Part shown: positions 42,129-51,600 of the stretch, piece by piece
Layout: each line of letters starts with the position of its first letter
How positions within the stretch are numbered: the stretch's first letter is position 1
Source of the DNA: Streptomyces violaceusniger Tu 4113
GTDB taxonomy: Bacteria > Actinomycetota > Actinomycetes > Streptomycetales > Streptomycetaceae
DNA: 64,000 bases
Direction: 5' to 3'
Assembly (NCBI RefSeq): GCF_000147815.2
Contig: NC_015957.1
Coordinates: forward strand, 186,001 to 250,000
The notes under the pieces: model-generated
What the model was told of the DNA's origin: nothing
What the model saw: only the letters and a program-made list of their open reading frames with translations
Database searches by the model: none
Made by a program: the position numbers and the translations under genes

Positions 42129-43580
42129 GTGAAAGCCCCCCTGGACCTGCGCCACGTGGCGAGCCTGGCCCTGCGGGACCTCGTCCACCTCGCCCATCTC
42201 CCCGACTTCGACCGCATCCAAGACCAGATCAGCCGAATCCGCGGTTGCACCCGGCCGGTTCAGCTCGTCGGCTCCACCGAAACGCGCGACATGGCGACGG
42301 ACACCGTTGTCCGCGCGTACAGCACTGCTGACGAGCCCACTGGGCGGCTGCTGACCACTTGCGGCAACCGCCGTTCCTCCCGCTGCCCGTCCTGCTCGCG
42401 CCTGTACGCCGCCGACACCTACCACCTGATCAAGGCCGGGCTCTCGGGCGGCAAGAGCGTGCCGGAGACCGTGCGCACGCACCCGCGCCTGTTCGTCACG
42501 CTCACGGCCCCGTCGTTCGGGCCGGTGCACAACCGTCGCACCACCGACGCGGGCAAGACCTTGGCCTGCCGTTGCGGCGAACGCCACCCGGCCGACGACT
42601 CCGCCTTGGGCACGCCGCTGTCCCCGGCTACCTACGACTACACCGGCGCCGTGCTCTGGAACGCCCACGCCGGAGCCCTGTGGGCACGCTTCACCACCTA
42701 CCTGCGCCGTGAGCTGGCCGCGCACCTCGGCATGACGCAGAAGGCGCTGAACGCGGCGCTGCGCGTCTCCTTCGCGAAGGTCGCCGAGTACCAGCGGCGC
42801 GGCCTGGTCCACTTCCATGCCGTGATCCGCCTCGACGGTCCCGAGGGCAGCAACGAGCCCCCGCCCCGGTGGGCCACCGCCGATGCCCTCACCCACGCGG
42901 TCACTGAGGCGGCCGAACGCGCCGTGCTCACGGTCGCCTCCGACGCCATCGGCGAACGCCGACTCACCTGGGGCTCCCAGCTCGACATCCGCGAGATCGC
43001 GGCCCTGGGCGACGGTGAACTGACCGATCAGAAGGTCGCCGCCTACGTCGCGAAGTACGCCACGAAGAGCGCCGAGGACTCCGGAACAGTAGATCGCTCC
43101 CTGCGCTGTACCCACTGCACTGGACGCGGCTACCAGCGCGGCCCTGACGGCTTCCGGGACCTGTGCGACGAGTGCGAGGGCACTGGCCAGTCCGAACCCA
43201 TCGCGGATCTGCCCGTGCACAGCCACGTCCGCCAGATGATCCGCACCGCCTGGAGCCTCGGCCACCTGCCCGAGTTCGCCGAACTCAAGCTCTGGAAGTG
43301 GGCCCACATGCTCGGCTTCCGGGGCCACTTCTCCAGCAAATCCCGCCGCTACTCCACCACCCTCGGCGCCCTGCGCGACATCCGCCGCACCTGGCGCACC
43401 GAGCAAGCACGCACCGCAGACGACCGGCCCGAGGTGGACGAGGAAACGACCCTCGTCGTCTCCCACTGGCAATACCTGGCCTCCGGCTACAGCCCCGGTG
43501 AGGAACTGCTAGCCGCACAGGTACGCCACGACATCGCCCAAGCCGAACGCCTCAGGACGGAAGGAGCCCCGTGGCTGTGA
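42129..43580 (+). CDS. RepSA-like replication initiator
   Basis: A 483-residue rolling-circle type initiator of the RepSA group. Marks are TTCGNRRSSRCPSCSRLYAA (zinc-binding Cys cluster), HPRLFVTLTAPSFGPVH, GLVHFHAVIRLDG (HxH metal motif), VAAYVAKYATKSAED (active Tyr with Lys), and a second Cys cluster CTHCTGRGY/CDECEGTG. It would replicate the element after excision. GTG 42129 follows GAAAGGATG. The origin usually lies in or near this gene. Confidence 0.9.
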   Translation: MKAPLDLRHVASLALRDLVHLAHLPDFDRIQDQISRIRGCTRPVQLVGSTETRDMATDTVVRAYSTADEPTGRLLTTCGNRRSSRCPSCSRLYAADTYHLIKAGLSGGKSVPETVRTHPRLFVTLTAPSFGPVHNRRTTDAGKTLACRCGERHPADDSALGTPLSPATYDYTGAVLWNAHAGALWARFTTYLRRELAAHLGMTQKALNAALRVSFAKVAEYQRRGLVHFHAVIRLDGPEGSNEPPPRWATADALTHAVTEAAERAVLTVASDAIGERRLTWGSQLDIREIAALGDGELTDQKVAAYVAKYATKSAEDSGTVDRSLRCTHCTGRGYQRGPDGFRDLCDECEGTGQSEPIADLPVHSHVRQMIRTAWSLGHLPEFAELKLWKWAHMLGFRGHFSSKSRRYSTTLGALRDIRRTWRTEQARTADDRPEVDEETTLVVSHWQYLASGYSPGEELLAAQVRHDIAQAERLRTEGAPWL

Positions 43581-43732
43581 CCACCGCGACTGAATCCCGC
43601 GCTCGACGAGGGGGCACGCATGAGGACGGCGCTGCCCGTGAGGCGGAGTGGTTGAGGAAGCACCTGGCCCGTGCGCCTGAGCGGGATGAGGAGTGGATAC
43701 GGCGTGCCCGTCTGCTCCACGGCAGGACATAG
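43571..43732 (+). CDS. Small protein in the excisionase position
   Basis: A 53-residue charged protein (MAVTTATESRARRGGTHEDG, AEWLRKHLARAPERDEEWIR) overlapping the end of rep by 10 bases and preceded by AAGGAG at 43561. In AICEs the excisionase gene lies between rep and int, exactly here. It lacks a clear MerR-type helix-turn-helix, so an Xis or recombination directionality role is only a hypothesis. Confidence 0.5.
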   Translation: MAVTTATESRARRGGTHEDGAAREAEWLRKHLARAPERDEEWIRRARLLHGRT

Positions 43733-43743
43733 GGACAGAGAAC

Positions 43744-43779
43744 ACGAGGGAGCCCCGGCCGAAACCGGGGCTCCCTCGT
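43744..43779. terminator. Bidirectional terminator between rep and int
   Basis: A perfect 15-bp stem ACGAGGGAGCCCCGG / CCGGGGCTCCCTCGT with a 6-base loop (CCGAAA) fills the gap between the convergent small gene and the integrase. Confidence 0.8.
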
Positions 43780-45213
43780 TCAGCGCCAAATCGGATCGAT
43801 CAAGTCGGGATCGAACTTGCGCTTGCCCCGGCCTGCGGGATGGATGACCACAGCAGTGAGACTGTGCAATACGATCTCGCGCTGGCGCTCGATCGGGAGA
43901 GCGAAGAACTCCTCTTCAGTCAGGTCGCCAGCATTTCCTTTGGCCTCCGCCTGCTTCCGCTCCTTGTAGAAACGGGCTCGCTCCAACCTCAGCGCGTCCC
44001 GCTCCTGTTCCTTGGCGGGCAGCAGTTGGAGGAGGGTGGACACGGTGATGGTCTTTGCCTTCTCCGCCTCGATGAGCTGGGCAATGTCCTGGAGCAAGTC
44101 CTCCAGCTCACGTTCCCTGGGCCATCGCGCCTCAACCGGTACGCCTGTGGTGGTGGCCTTCTCGCGCTGCTCCTTGAGTACGAGCCGGGCTATCAGCTTG
44201 TCCACGGGTTCGCCGACGCGGCCGACCTTGCCGCACCCGCCGTTGACCTTCGAGCACTGATACTTGTACTGCGCTCCCTTGGAGCCGGGCTTCCACTTGT
44301 GGTTCACCTGGCCCCGGATCTTGTTCTTGCACAGGCCACAGCGTGCGATGCCCGAGAGCAGGTACCTACGGGCGAGCATCTGTCCAGCCTTCGTCTGCTT
44401 GCGCTCGGCGATGGCTGCGCAGACCGCCTCCCACTCCTCGACGATGTTGATCGGGTCCCACTCGCCCATGACGGGCTGCCCGTCGTCGCCGTGCAGAATC
44501 TCACCGTGGTAGGTGCGGTACCCCACCAATCGAGGGTTGGTGAGGATGTGCTCGACGTGGTGGTGGGCCATCCGCTTGGTGCCCTGGCGGGGGTTCCCTA
44601 GGCCCTGTTCCTGCCATCGGGTCCGGATGGTGCCGATACGGACCCCGGCGAGAACTTCCTTCTGCGCCTCGCGGATGTGCTTCGCCGCTTCCGGATCGAC
44701 CTTGTTCCGGTCGTCCTTCAGCCACCCGTAGGGCGCCGGACCGCCGTTGGCCTTTCCTTGCTGGGCCAGCTCAAGGTGCTTGCGCTTGATCCGCCGCGAC
44801 GTGTCGTGTGACGACTTGTTGGCAAAAGCCACCATGATGCGCGCCATGGTCCGTCCGTCCGCCGTGCCGAGGTTGACGTCATTGGTGACGGTCGCGAACT
44901 CCAGTCGCGGGCGCTCGTCGAAGATCTCGATCAGTCGTTCAAGGTCTCGGGGCTGGCGCGCTAGCCGGTCGAGGTCGTACGCCACGACGCCATCGATCAG
45001 CCCGGCGCGGAGATCCTTGAGCATGAGCTCGAACTCGTCGCGCACGACGTTGCGTTTGAACGCGGATACGTCGTTGTCCTCGTAGATCTTCACAGGCTGC
45101 CATGTGCGGAGATCCGCCAGCCGCTCGCAGTCGGTACGCTGGCGAGCCACGCCGAGCGCATCGCCCTCATCGTCCCGTGAGATGCGGGTGTAGATCCCCA
45201 CCTTCCGCGCCAC
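43780..45213 (-). CDS. Large serine integrase
   Basis: A 477-residue large serine recombinase. The N-terminal catalytic domain shows VGIYTRISRDDEGDALGVAR (catalytic Ser in TRIS), DLDRLARQPRDLERLIEIF and MARIMVAFANKSSHDTSRRI. The recombinase domain begins GPAPYGWLKDDRNK. The zinc-ribbon domain has CGLCKNKIRG with a later CSKVNGGCGKVG. A coiled-coil stretch lies near 390-430. GTG 45213 follows GGGGGAG. It points into the element with its start 78 bp from attR, as usual. It should recombine attP with TGG in the phosphoribosyltransferase gene. Confidence 0.92.
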   Translation of the reverse strand: MARKVGIYTRISRDDEGDALGVARQRTDCERLADLRTWQPVKIYEDNDVSAFKRNVVRDEFELMLKDLRAGLIDGVVAYDLDRLARQPRDLERLIEIFDERPRLEFATVTNDVNLGTADGRTMARIMVAFANKSSHDTSRRIKRKHLELAQQGKANGGPAPYGWLKDDRNKVDPEAAKHIREAQKEVLAGVRIGTIRTRWQEQGLGNPRQGTKRMAHHHVEHILTNPRLVGYRTYHGEILHGDDGQPVMGEWDPINIVEEWEAVCAAIAERKQTKAGQMLARRYLLSGIARCGLCKNKIRGQVNHKWKPGSKGAQYKYQCSKVNGGCGKVGRVGEPVDKLIARLVLKEQREKATTTGVPVEARWPRERELEDLLQDIAQLIEAEKAKTITVSTLLQLLPAKEQERDALRLERARFYKERKQAEAKGNAGDLTEEEFFALPIERQREIVLHSLTAVVIHPAGRGKRKFDPDLIDPIWR

Positions 45214-45290
45214 GAATGCACGCTCCCCCTGCTCTGACCTGCTTCGACGGTGCAGGAAGAGATTACTACGATCATTCAGTTCACTTGCCC

Positions 45291-45293
45291 TGG
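45291..45293. other. attR core (TGG)
   Basis: Right junction. CACTTGCCC lies on the element side, and on the chromosomal side AGCGTCGAACCG continues the interrupted gene in frame. Joining the outer halves gives attB CTTCCCG-TGG-AGCGTCG; joining the inner halves gives attP CTTGCCC-TGG-TCTGTCT. Confidence 0.75.
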
Positions 45294-45344
45294 AGCGTCG
45301 AACCGCCCGTCGTGCGGCGGGAGGGGCAGGTACGGGACGCGTGA
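45294..45344 (+). pseudogene. Displaced 3' end of the phosphoribosyltransferase gene
   Basis: Encodes SVEPPVVRREGQVRDA and a stop in the same codon phase as the TGG core, the native tail of the gene at 19076. It now has no start and is not translated as part of the enzyme. Its presence fixes the right boundary of the element. Confidence 0.85.
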
Positions 45345-45420
45345 TGGGTGCGGGGGGACGCCTGATGGGTGGTGGACGCCTTACGGGTGTCAAACCCGTG
45401 AGGTGGCGCAGGAGATGAGG

Positions 45421-45445
45421 AAGGGGCCCGCGGTGCGGGCCCCTT
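45421..45445. terminator. Terminator between the phosphoribosyltransferase tail and yip1
   Basis: AAGGGGCCCGC (45421-45431) and GCGGGCCCCTT (45435-45445) form a perfect stem with a 3-base loop between convergent genes, probably the original terminator of the dcd-phosphoribosyltransferase unit. Confidence 0.75.
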
Positions 45446-45470
45446 GGTCGTGCGGGATGCGGTGGCTGCC

Positions 45471-46424
45471 TTACAGCGTCCCCAGCTTCAGCAGGCTCAG
45501 CAGGGCGATCAGCTGAAGCGCCGACGCGCCCAGCGCCTTCTGCCACGGCAGGTCGTGCGACTTGCTCACCATCGTGGTGAAGAGCGCGCCCGCGGCCAGC
45601 CAGGTCAGCCAGCCCACCACCTTCACCAGCGAGCTGTCGCCGCCCAGGAAGAGCGCGAACACCAGCCGCGGCGCGTCCGTGATCGACATGATCAGCATTG
45701 ACAGGCCGATGGTCGGTGCCCAGGTGCCGTCGCCGCCCAACTGGCGGGCGAGGGTGTGGGTGACGGCGCCCAGGATCAGCGCGCTGATCACCATGGCGAC
45801 GCCCGCGGTGAGCACCCACGGGATGCTGTTGCCCATAGAAGCGTTGAGGACGTCCTTACGGGCGTCGTCGAAGCCGAAGACCGCCAGCAGACCGTAGACG
45901 AAGGTCACGATCAGCGCCGGGCCCCACACCGCGTAGTCCCGCATCTGCCAGAAGGTGGCCGACGGGCGCAGCACGATGCCGCTCAGCAACTGCTGCCAGT
46001 GCAGCCGGGGGCCGGCGGGCGGGGCGGTGGAGGAGCCGGCGCGGTACGTCTGCCCGCCGTAGCCGTCGTCGTACGAGCCGGGTGCCTGGCCGTACGGGTC
46101 GTACGCGTCGGGCGCCTCGCCGACGCTGAACTGCTGTGTATGGCCCGCGTTGTTGTCGGCGTACCCGCCGCCCTGTCCGTACGGTCTCTGCCCCTGGCCA
46201 TGGCCTCCGTGCCCGGGACCAGGGCCGTGCCCGGGGCCGTAGTGCGGGTCCTGGCCGCCGAAGTACTCCGGCTCTCCCTGTGAGGAGGGCTGCTGCCACT
46301 GCGGCGGCTGCTGACCGCCGTACGGCTCCTGCTGTCCGTACGGCGACTGCGGCGGCCGCTGCTGCTGCCCTTGTTGCGCGGAGTGGGAGTCCCGTCCGCG
46401 TCCGATCCTGAATCCAGCCACCAT
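45471..46424 (-). CDS. Yip1-family membrane protein
   Basis: A 317-residue protein. The first 140 residues are Gln/Gly/Pro/Tyr-rich and disordered. The rest holds five helices of the Yip1 domain (ALIVTFVYGLLAVFGF, WVLTAGVAMVISALILGAV, TIGLSMLIMSITDAPRLVF, GWLTWLAAGALFTTMV, LGASALQLIALLSLLKLGTL). Function in actinobacteria is unknown. Confidence 0.8.
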   Translation of the reverse strand: MVAGFRIGRGRDSHSAQQGQQQRPPQSPYGQQEPYGGQQPPQWQQPSSQGEPEYFGGQDPHYGPGHGPGPGHGGHGQGQRPYGQGGGYADNNAGHTQQFSVGEAPDAYDPYGQAPGSYDDGYGGQTYRAGSSTAPPAGPRLHWQQLLSGIVLRPSATFWQMRDYAVWGPALIVTFVYGLLAVFGFDDARKDVLNASMGNSIPWVLTAGVAMVISALILGAVTHTLARQLGGDGTWAPTIGLSMLIMSITDAPRLVFALFLGGDSSLVKVVGWLTWLAAGALFTTMVSKSHDLPWQKALGASALQLIALLSLLKLGTL

Positions 46425-46640
46425 TCGAACGTACCCGGTCGTAGCGGGCCGGGTGCGGGAGCTGTGTGGCGGACCAGGCTTTGCGGCCGAGCTGTGACAT
46501 CCCTTAGGGGGTCCCTTATGGGTTTTCCCCCGGCGGTTCCTGAGGGTATCTGGTGTACCCGCCCGGCGTTCCCCCGGCGTTCGACCGCCCTCGCTCCCTC
46601 GCTCCCTCGGCCCGCCGCCCTGGTCCGCGTCCGCCTAGTT

Positions 46641-48269
46641 CTAGTCCGCGTCCGACCCGAACGGCTTGCTGCTGAAGGCCGTCCTGTCCGCCTTACCGTC
46701 CGTGATCCACCACCACTCGGGACGTTCGCCGTACCGCGAGAAGGCCAGGCCGGGGCCCCACGCCAGGACGACCTCGTCCTTACCGTCATGATCGAAGTCG
46801 GCGACGTCGTAGAGCCGGGCCGCGCGCTCGCCCTTACGGATCGTCTTGCCGTCCACGACGGAAGGTGCCGCGCGGGTCAGGAGGTGACGCCCGGCGACGC
46901 GGGGTGTGGCGGTGTGGGAGGCCCGGCGCAGGGTGAGCAGCTCGACGCCGCCCCGGCCGAGCGAGACGGCCAGCTCATCGGTGCCGTCACCGTCGGTATC
47001 GGCGGCGGCCAGCTTGCCCGACATCCCCGGCATCTTGAGGGGGCGTGGTTCGAGAGGGCGCGGATCGGCACGCCCCGGCTGCGCCGTCCGCTTGTAGTAG
47101 ACGCTCACCGTCTTACCGATGTCCGGCCGCTCCGTCTCGACGCCCGGCTCGTCGTTGCGGGTGCCGCTGTCGCCGACCGCGACATCGCGGCGGCCGTCGC
47201 CGTCGAAGTCGCCGAACGTGATCGCGTTGCCCTCGCGCAGACTGCGGCCCTCTGCGCTGAGGCCGTGGGAGCCGGCGGCGAGGAGGGTGGAGCCGGACTG
47301 GTCGTTGTCGTTGACCGCGTGCACCACCAGATCGGTGGCGCGGTGGCCGTCGGCGGAGCGGTGGCCGTCGGTGGCGCGGTGGCCGTCGGCGGTGCCATCC
47401 GCGGAGTGGCTGTCCGCGATGGTGTCGGCGATGAGATCGCCGATCTCGCCGTGGCCGTCCAGCGGGCTCGCGTACGGAACGGTCCGGGCGGCCTTGCCCG
47501 CCCGGTTGAACGGCCCGTACAGCACCAGCAGCGAATGGCGATCCTCGCGGATCAGGGCCAGGTCGTGGTGACCGTCGCCGTCGAAGTCGCCGACGGTCGG
47601 GCGCTGGGCGTCCACACCGTCGTCCGGGCCGGTCAGCTGGACGCGGGCGGCCGAGCGGGTCCTCTGGGGGCCGCCTGGGCCGCCCCAGGAGATGTAGGGG
47701 ACCGTCCGGACGGTGGCCCGGGTGCGCTCCGTCTCGCGTTCGCCGAGGGCCTCGCCCGCAGTGGTGGTGACGTCGGCGTAGCCGTCGCCGTCGAGGTCGG
47801 CCGTGGCCACCTCGGTCGCGCCCGCGACGGTGACGTCCTGGGACGGCAGGCCGAGGTCGCGGTGGCGCAGCACGGTGCGGGTGGCGGGATTCAGGCCGTG
47901 GGACGAGCCGTGGACGAAGGCGATCCGGCTGGGCAGGCCCCCTTTGCCGGACGGGACGGGGAGCCGCAGATCGGGATAGCCGTCGCCGTTGACGTCATCC
48001 GGCAGCCGGCTGCCCTTGCCGTGGGGGACGGGCGTGGTGGCGGTGGGGGTGATGACGGACCCGCTGGCGGAGGAGGAGCCGTCGCGCCCACCCCGTGCGC
48101 CGCCGTCGCCGGGGCCGCAGGCGGCCAGCAGCAGCGCCAGGCAGGCCGTACCTGCGGCGATGGAGGCGGTGGAGGCGGTGGGGACGCGGAGGAGGGTGCG
48201 GAGGAGGGCGCGGCGTCGGGGGCCCGGGACGCGGCCGGGTGGTGCGGTGGGGGGAGGTGCGGGCGTCAT
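46641..48269 (-). CDS. FG-GAP/VCBS repeat lipoprotein
   Basis: A 542-residue exported protein. A basic N-terminus and hydrophobic ACLALLLAAC give a lipoprotein signal. At least five calcium-binding FG-GAP repeats follow (DVNGDGYPDLRL, DLDGDGYADVTT, DFDGDGHHDLAL, DFDGDGRRDVAV, DTDGDGTDELAV, DFDHDGKDEVVL), indicating a surface beta-propeller of the integrin-alpha type. A local tandem repeat, ADGHRATDGHRSADGHRATD, lies between blades. Role unknown. Confidence 0.8.
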   Translation of the reverse strand: MTPAPPPTAPPGRVPGPRRRALLRTLLRVPTASTASIAAGTACLALLLAACGPGDGGARGGRDGSSSASGSVITPTATTPVPHGKGSRLPDDVNGDGYPDLRLPVPSGKGGLPSRIAFVHGSSHGLNPATRTVLRHRDLGLPSQDVTVAGATEVATADLDGDGYADVTTTAGEALGERETERTRATVRTVPYISWGGPGGPQRTRSAARVQLTGPDDGVDAQRPTVGDFDGDGHHDLALIREDRHSLLVLYGPFNRAGKAARTVPYASPLDGHGEIGDLIADTIADSHSADGTADGHRATDGHRSADGHRATDLVVHAVNDNDQSGSTLLAAGSHGLSAEGRSLREGNAITFGDFDGDGRRDVAVGDSGTRNDEPGVETERPDIGKTVSVYYKRTAQPGRADPRPLEPRPLKMPGMSGKLAAADTDGDGTDELAVSLGRGGVELLTLRRASHTATPRVAGRHLLTRAAPSVVDGKTIRKGERAARLYDVADFDHDGKDEVVLAWGPGLAFSRYGERPEWWWITDGKADRTAFSSKPFGSDAD

Positions 48270-48572
48270 CGGGCCACCTCAACCCATCAGGGCGGCTGAG
48301 GCCAAGGGGCGCGGCACTTCGTTACGAGGGTGATGCCTGGCGTTTCGTCCTCGTCCGCTCGATGGTTGTAGGCGCGAGGACGCGGGACCGATCAGTCCGC
48401 TTGGCTGTAAAGATGACCTTTAGGGCACAAGGTCTGTCCAGGACATTTACCTATGCGCCGTCGGGCATGATCCTGTAGGGAATTCGTAACGTCGTTGTGA
48501 GAAGGGATACTTCACGGCCAGTATCGGTAGTCGGTCGACGCGGAACTTCAACGCGGAAAAACGGGGGCAGTC

Positions 48573-48647
48573 ATGTGCTTAACGCACGGTGTGCGGGTGA
48601 CGGGTGAAGCGGCGAGACCGGCGAAAGAGGGCTCGGGCGGGGTGTAG
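48573..48647 (+). CDS. 24-residue leader peptide with a TTA codon
   Basis: ATG 48573 follows ACGGGGGCAG. The frame reads MCLTHGVRVTGEAARPAKEG and ends TAG 48645-48647, five bases before the ATG of the phosphatase gene. Codon three is TTA, the rare Leu codon read by the bldA tRNA. It may couple translation of the phosphatase to bldA, but nothing beyond position and codon supports this. The rest of 48270-48572 shows no gene. Confidence 0.45.
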   Translation: MCLTHGVRVTGEAARPAKEGSGGV

Positions 48648-48652
48648 CCGCG

Positions 48653-51600
48653 ATGTCGGACGGGAGCGCTCGGCGCCCGGCGGCGGATGCCGCTCGCCCG
48701 CCGCTGAGCGAGGGTGCTAGAAATAACGACATGGCCGGACTTTTCGGTCGCCCACGAGTTCCGCTGGCCCGCACGATGAACGACTGGCGCCCACGGGGTC
48801 GGCGTGAGGGGCCCCGCTCGGCGTGGGAGCGACGTGGGCGGCGCGTTCAGCAGGACCAGCAGGGTCAGCGAGATCAGCGCGATCAATCCGATCCGCAGGT
48901 CTCGCCGGATTCCCATGACCACTGGGATCCGCAGAGTCGGCAGGGCGCGTACGCCCAGCGGGGCCCGCAGGAGCGGTCGCCGGTGCGCATCGGCCGGACC
49001 GGCGGCGGATCCGGTCCCGGCTCCGGCCACGGCACCGCTCACGGCCGCGGCTACGGGCAGCCCCGCCGGAACCCGGTGCGCGGTGTGCGCACCGTGGCCG
49101 GCCAGGTCTTCGTCCTGCAGGTGGGGGTCGTGCTGCTGCTGGTCGTCGCCGCCGTGGTGGCGCTCGTCCTGCAGTCCCGCTACGACAGCGAGCGGGAGGC
49201 CCGTAACCGCTCCATGGCGGTCGCCGAGAGCTTCGCGAGCGCGCCGGGCATGGTGAGCGCGATCCGCGGCCCCGATCCGAGCGCCGTGCTGCAGCCGCTC
49301 GCCGAGCGTGCCCGTCAGGGCTCCCACGTCGACTTCGTCGTCGTCATGACGCCCCAGGGGATCCGCTTCACCCACCCCGACCCCGCCCGGATCGGCAAGC
49401 ACTTCATGGGCAGCATCCGCCCGGCGGCGGAGGGCCGGACGGTTCAGGAGACCTTCACCGGCACGCTCGGCCTGTCCGTGCGGTCCGTGGTGCCCGTCAA
49501 GGACAGCCACGGGAAGGTCGTCGGCCTGGTCGCGGCCGGTATCACGATCAAGAAGGTCAGCGGTGCGGCCGACCATCAGCTTCCGCTGCTGTTCGGCGCG
49601 GCCGCGGCCGCGATGGCGCTCGCCACGGCGGGCACGGCCCTGGTCAGCAGGCGGCTGCGGCGCCAGACCCACGGGCTGGACCCGGCCGAGATGACGCGGA
49701 TGTACGAGCACCATGACGCGGTGCTGCACTCGGTGCGCGAGGGCGTGCTGATCGTCGGCGGCGACAGGCGGCTGGTGCTCGCCAACGACGAGGCGCGCCG
49801 GCTCTTCGATCTCCCGCCTGACGCCGAGGGCCGGCTGGTGTCCGAGCTCGGCTTCGATCCGCACACCGCCGCCCTGCTGGTGTCCGGGCGCCCCGCCACC
49901 GACGAGGTCCATACGGCCGGTGAGCGGCTGCTGTCCGTCAGCCACCGCCCCACCGACCGCGACGGCGGCCCGCCCGGCAGCGTCGCCACCCTGCGCGACA
50001 CCACGGAGCTGCGCGCGCTGTCCGGCAAGGTCGACCTCGCGCGCAACCGGCTCAAGCTGCTGTACGACGCGGGCGTCTCCATCGGCACCACGCTGGACGT
50101 GGTGCGCACCGCCCAGGAGCTGGCGGAGTACGCGGTGGCCCGGTTCGCCGACTACGTCTCGGTGGACCTCGCGGACTCGGTGCTGCGCGGCGAGGAGCCC
50201 CCGGACGGAGCGGCGGGCTTCGGCGCCCCGGACTCGGGCCCGTGGGGCGCTGTGGCGGTCGCCGACGGCGGCCGTACCGTCCTGCGCCGTACGGCCCTCA
50301 GCGGCATCCGCGACGACGGCCCGCTCTACCCCCTCGGCATGCTGATCGACTTCGGCCCGAGCGCGCCCCAGGCCCGCGGTTTCCGCAGCGGAGCGGTGAC
50401 GGTCGAGCCGGTCCTGAGCGACTTCGCCGGCTGGCAGGACCAGGACCCCGAGCACGCCCGGCGGATCGTCGACTACGGCATCCACTCGATGATCACGGTC
50501 CCGCTGCGGGCCCGGGGCGTCGTCCTGGGCGTGGCCAGCTTCATGCGCGCGGAGAAGCCGGAGCCCTTCGAGGAGGACGACATCTCCCTCGCCGAGGAGC
50601 TGGTCACCCGGGCCGCCGTCAGCATCGACAACGCCCGGCGCTACACCCGCGAGCACACCATGGCGGTCACCCTCCAGCGCAGCCTGCTGCCCCGGATGCT
50701 GCCGGAGCAGAACGCGCTGGATGTGGCGTACCGCTATCTGCCGGCCGAGTCGGGGGTCGGGGGCGACTGGTTCGACGTCATCCCGTTGCCCGGAGCGCGG
50801 GTGGCGCTGGTGGTGGGCGATGTGGTGGGGCATGGTCTCCATGCGGCGGCGACGATGGGGCGGCTGCGGACGGCGGTGCACAACTTCTCCACGCTCGATC
50901 TCCCGCCCGATGAGATCCTGTCCCACCTCGATGACCTGATCGCCCGGATCGACCAGGACGAGGGCCCTGGCGGACTGGACGGTGACGGCGGTGGGAGTGA
51001 GGGGATCACCGGGGCGACGTGTCTGTACGCGATCTACGATCCGGTGACGCGGCGGTGCACGATGGCGCGGGCCGGTCATCCGCCGCCCGCGCTGGTGCGT
51101 CCGGACGGCTCCGTGGAGTTCCTCGATCTCCCGGCCGGGCCGCCGCTGGGCCTGGGCGGGCTGCCTTTCGAGACGTCGGAGCTGGACCTGCCCGAGGGCA
51201 GCCATCTGGTGCTCTACACGGACGGGCTGATCGAGAAGCGCGACCGGGACATCGACACCGGTCTTGAGATGCTGCGCGATGCCCTGTCCCACCCCGGCCG
51301 GACGCCCGAGGACGCCTGTACGGCCGTGCTGGACGCGCTGCTGCCCGACCGCCCGAGCGATGACATCGCGCTGATCGTGGCCCGTACGAGGGTGCTGGAG
51401 CCCGGTCTGACGGCCGACTGGGAGGTGGCTTCCGACCCGTCGCAGGTGGCCGCGGTGCGGGCCGCGGTGGCGCGGAAGCTGGCGGAGTGGGATCTGGGCG
51501 ATGTCGCGTTCACGACCGAGCTCATCCTCAGCGAGCTGATCACCAACGCGATCCGCTATGCGACCGGCCCGATCCGGGTCCGGCTGCTCTGCGACCGCAG

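Larger units (their letters stand above)
19529..45293. mobile_element. 25.8-kb AICE integrated in the phosphoribosyltransferase gene
   Basis: The element begins at the TGG core 19529-19531 inside the phosphoribosyltransferase gene and ends at the TGG core 45291-45293, beyond which the rest of that gene resumes in frame. It encodes a serine integrase at its right end, a RepSA-like initiator, an FtsK/TraB-like translocase, a Spd-like protein and KorSA-like control, the set that defines actinomycete integrative and conjugative elements. About 15.67 kb (20090-35763) is later insertion; subtracting it leaves 10,088 bp, the size of classic AICEs such as pSAM2. Confidence 0.85.
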
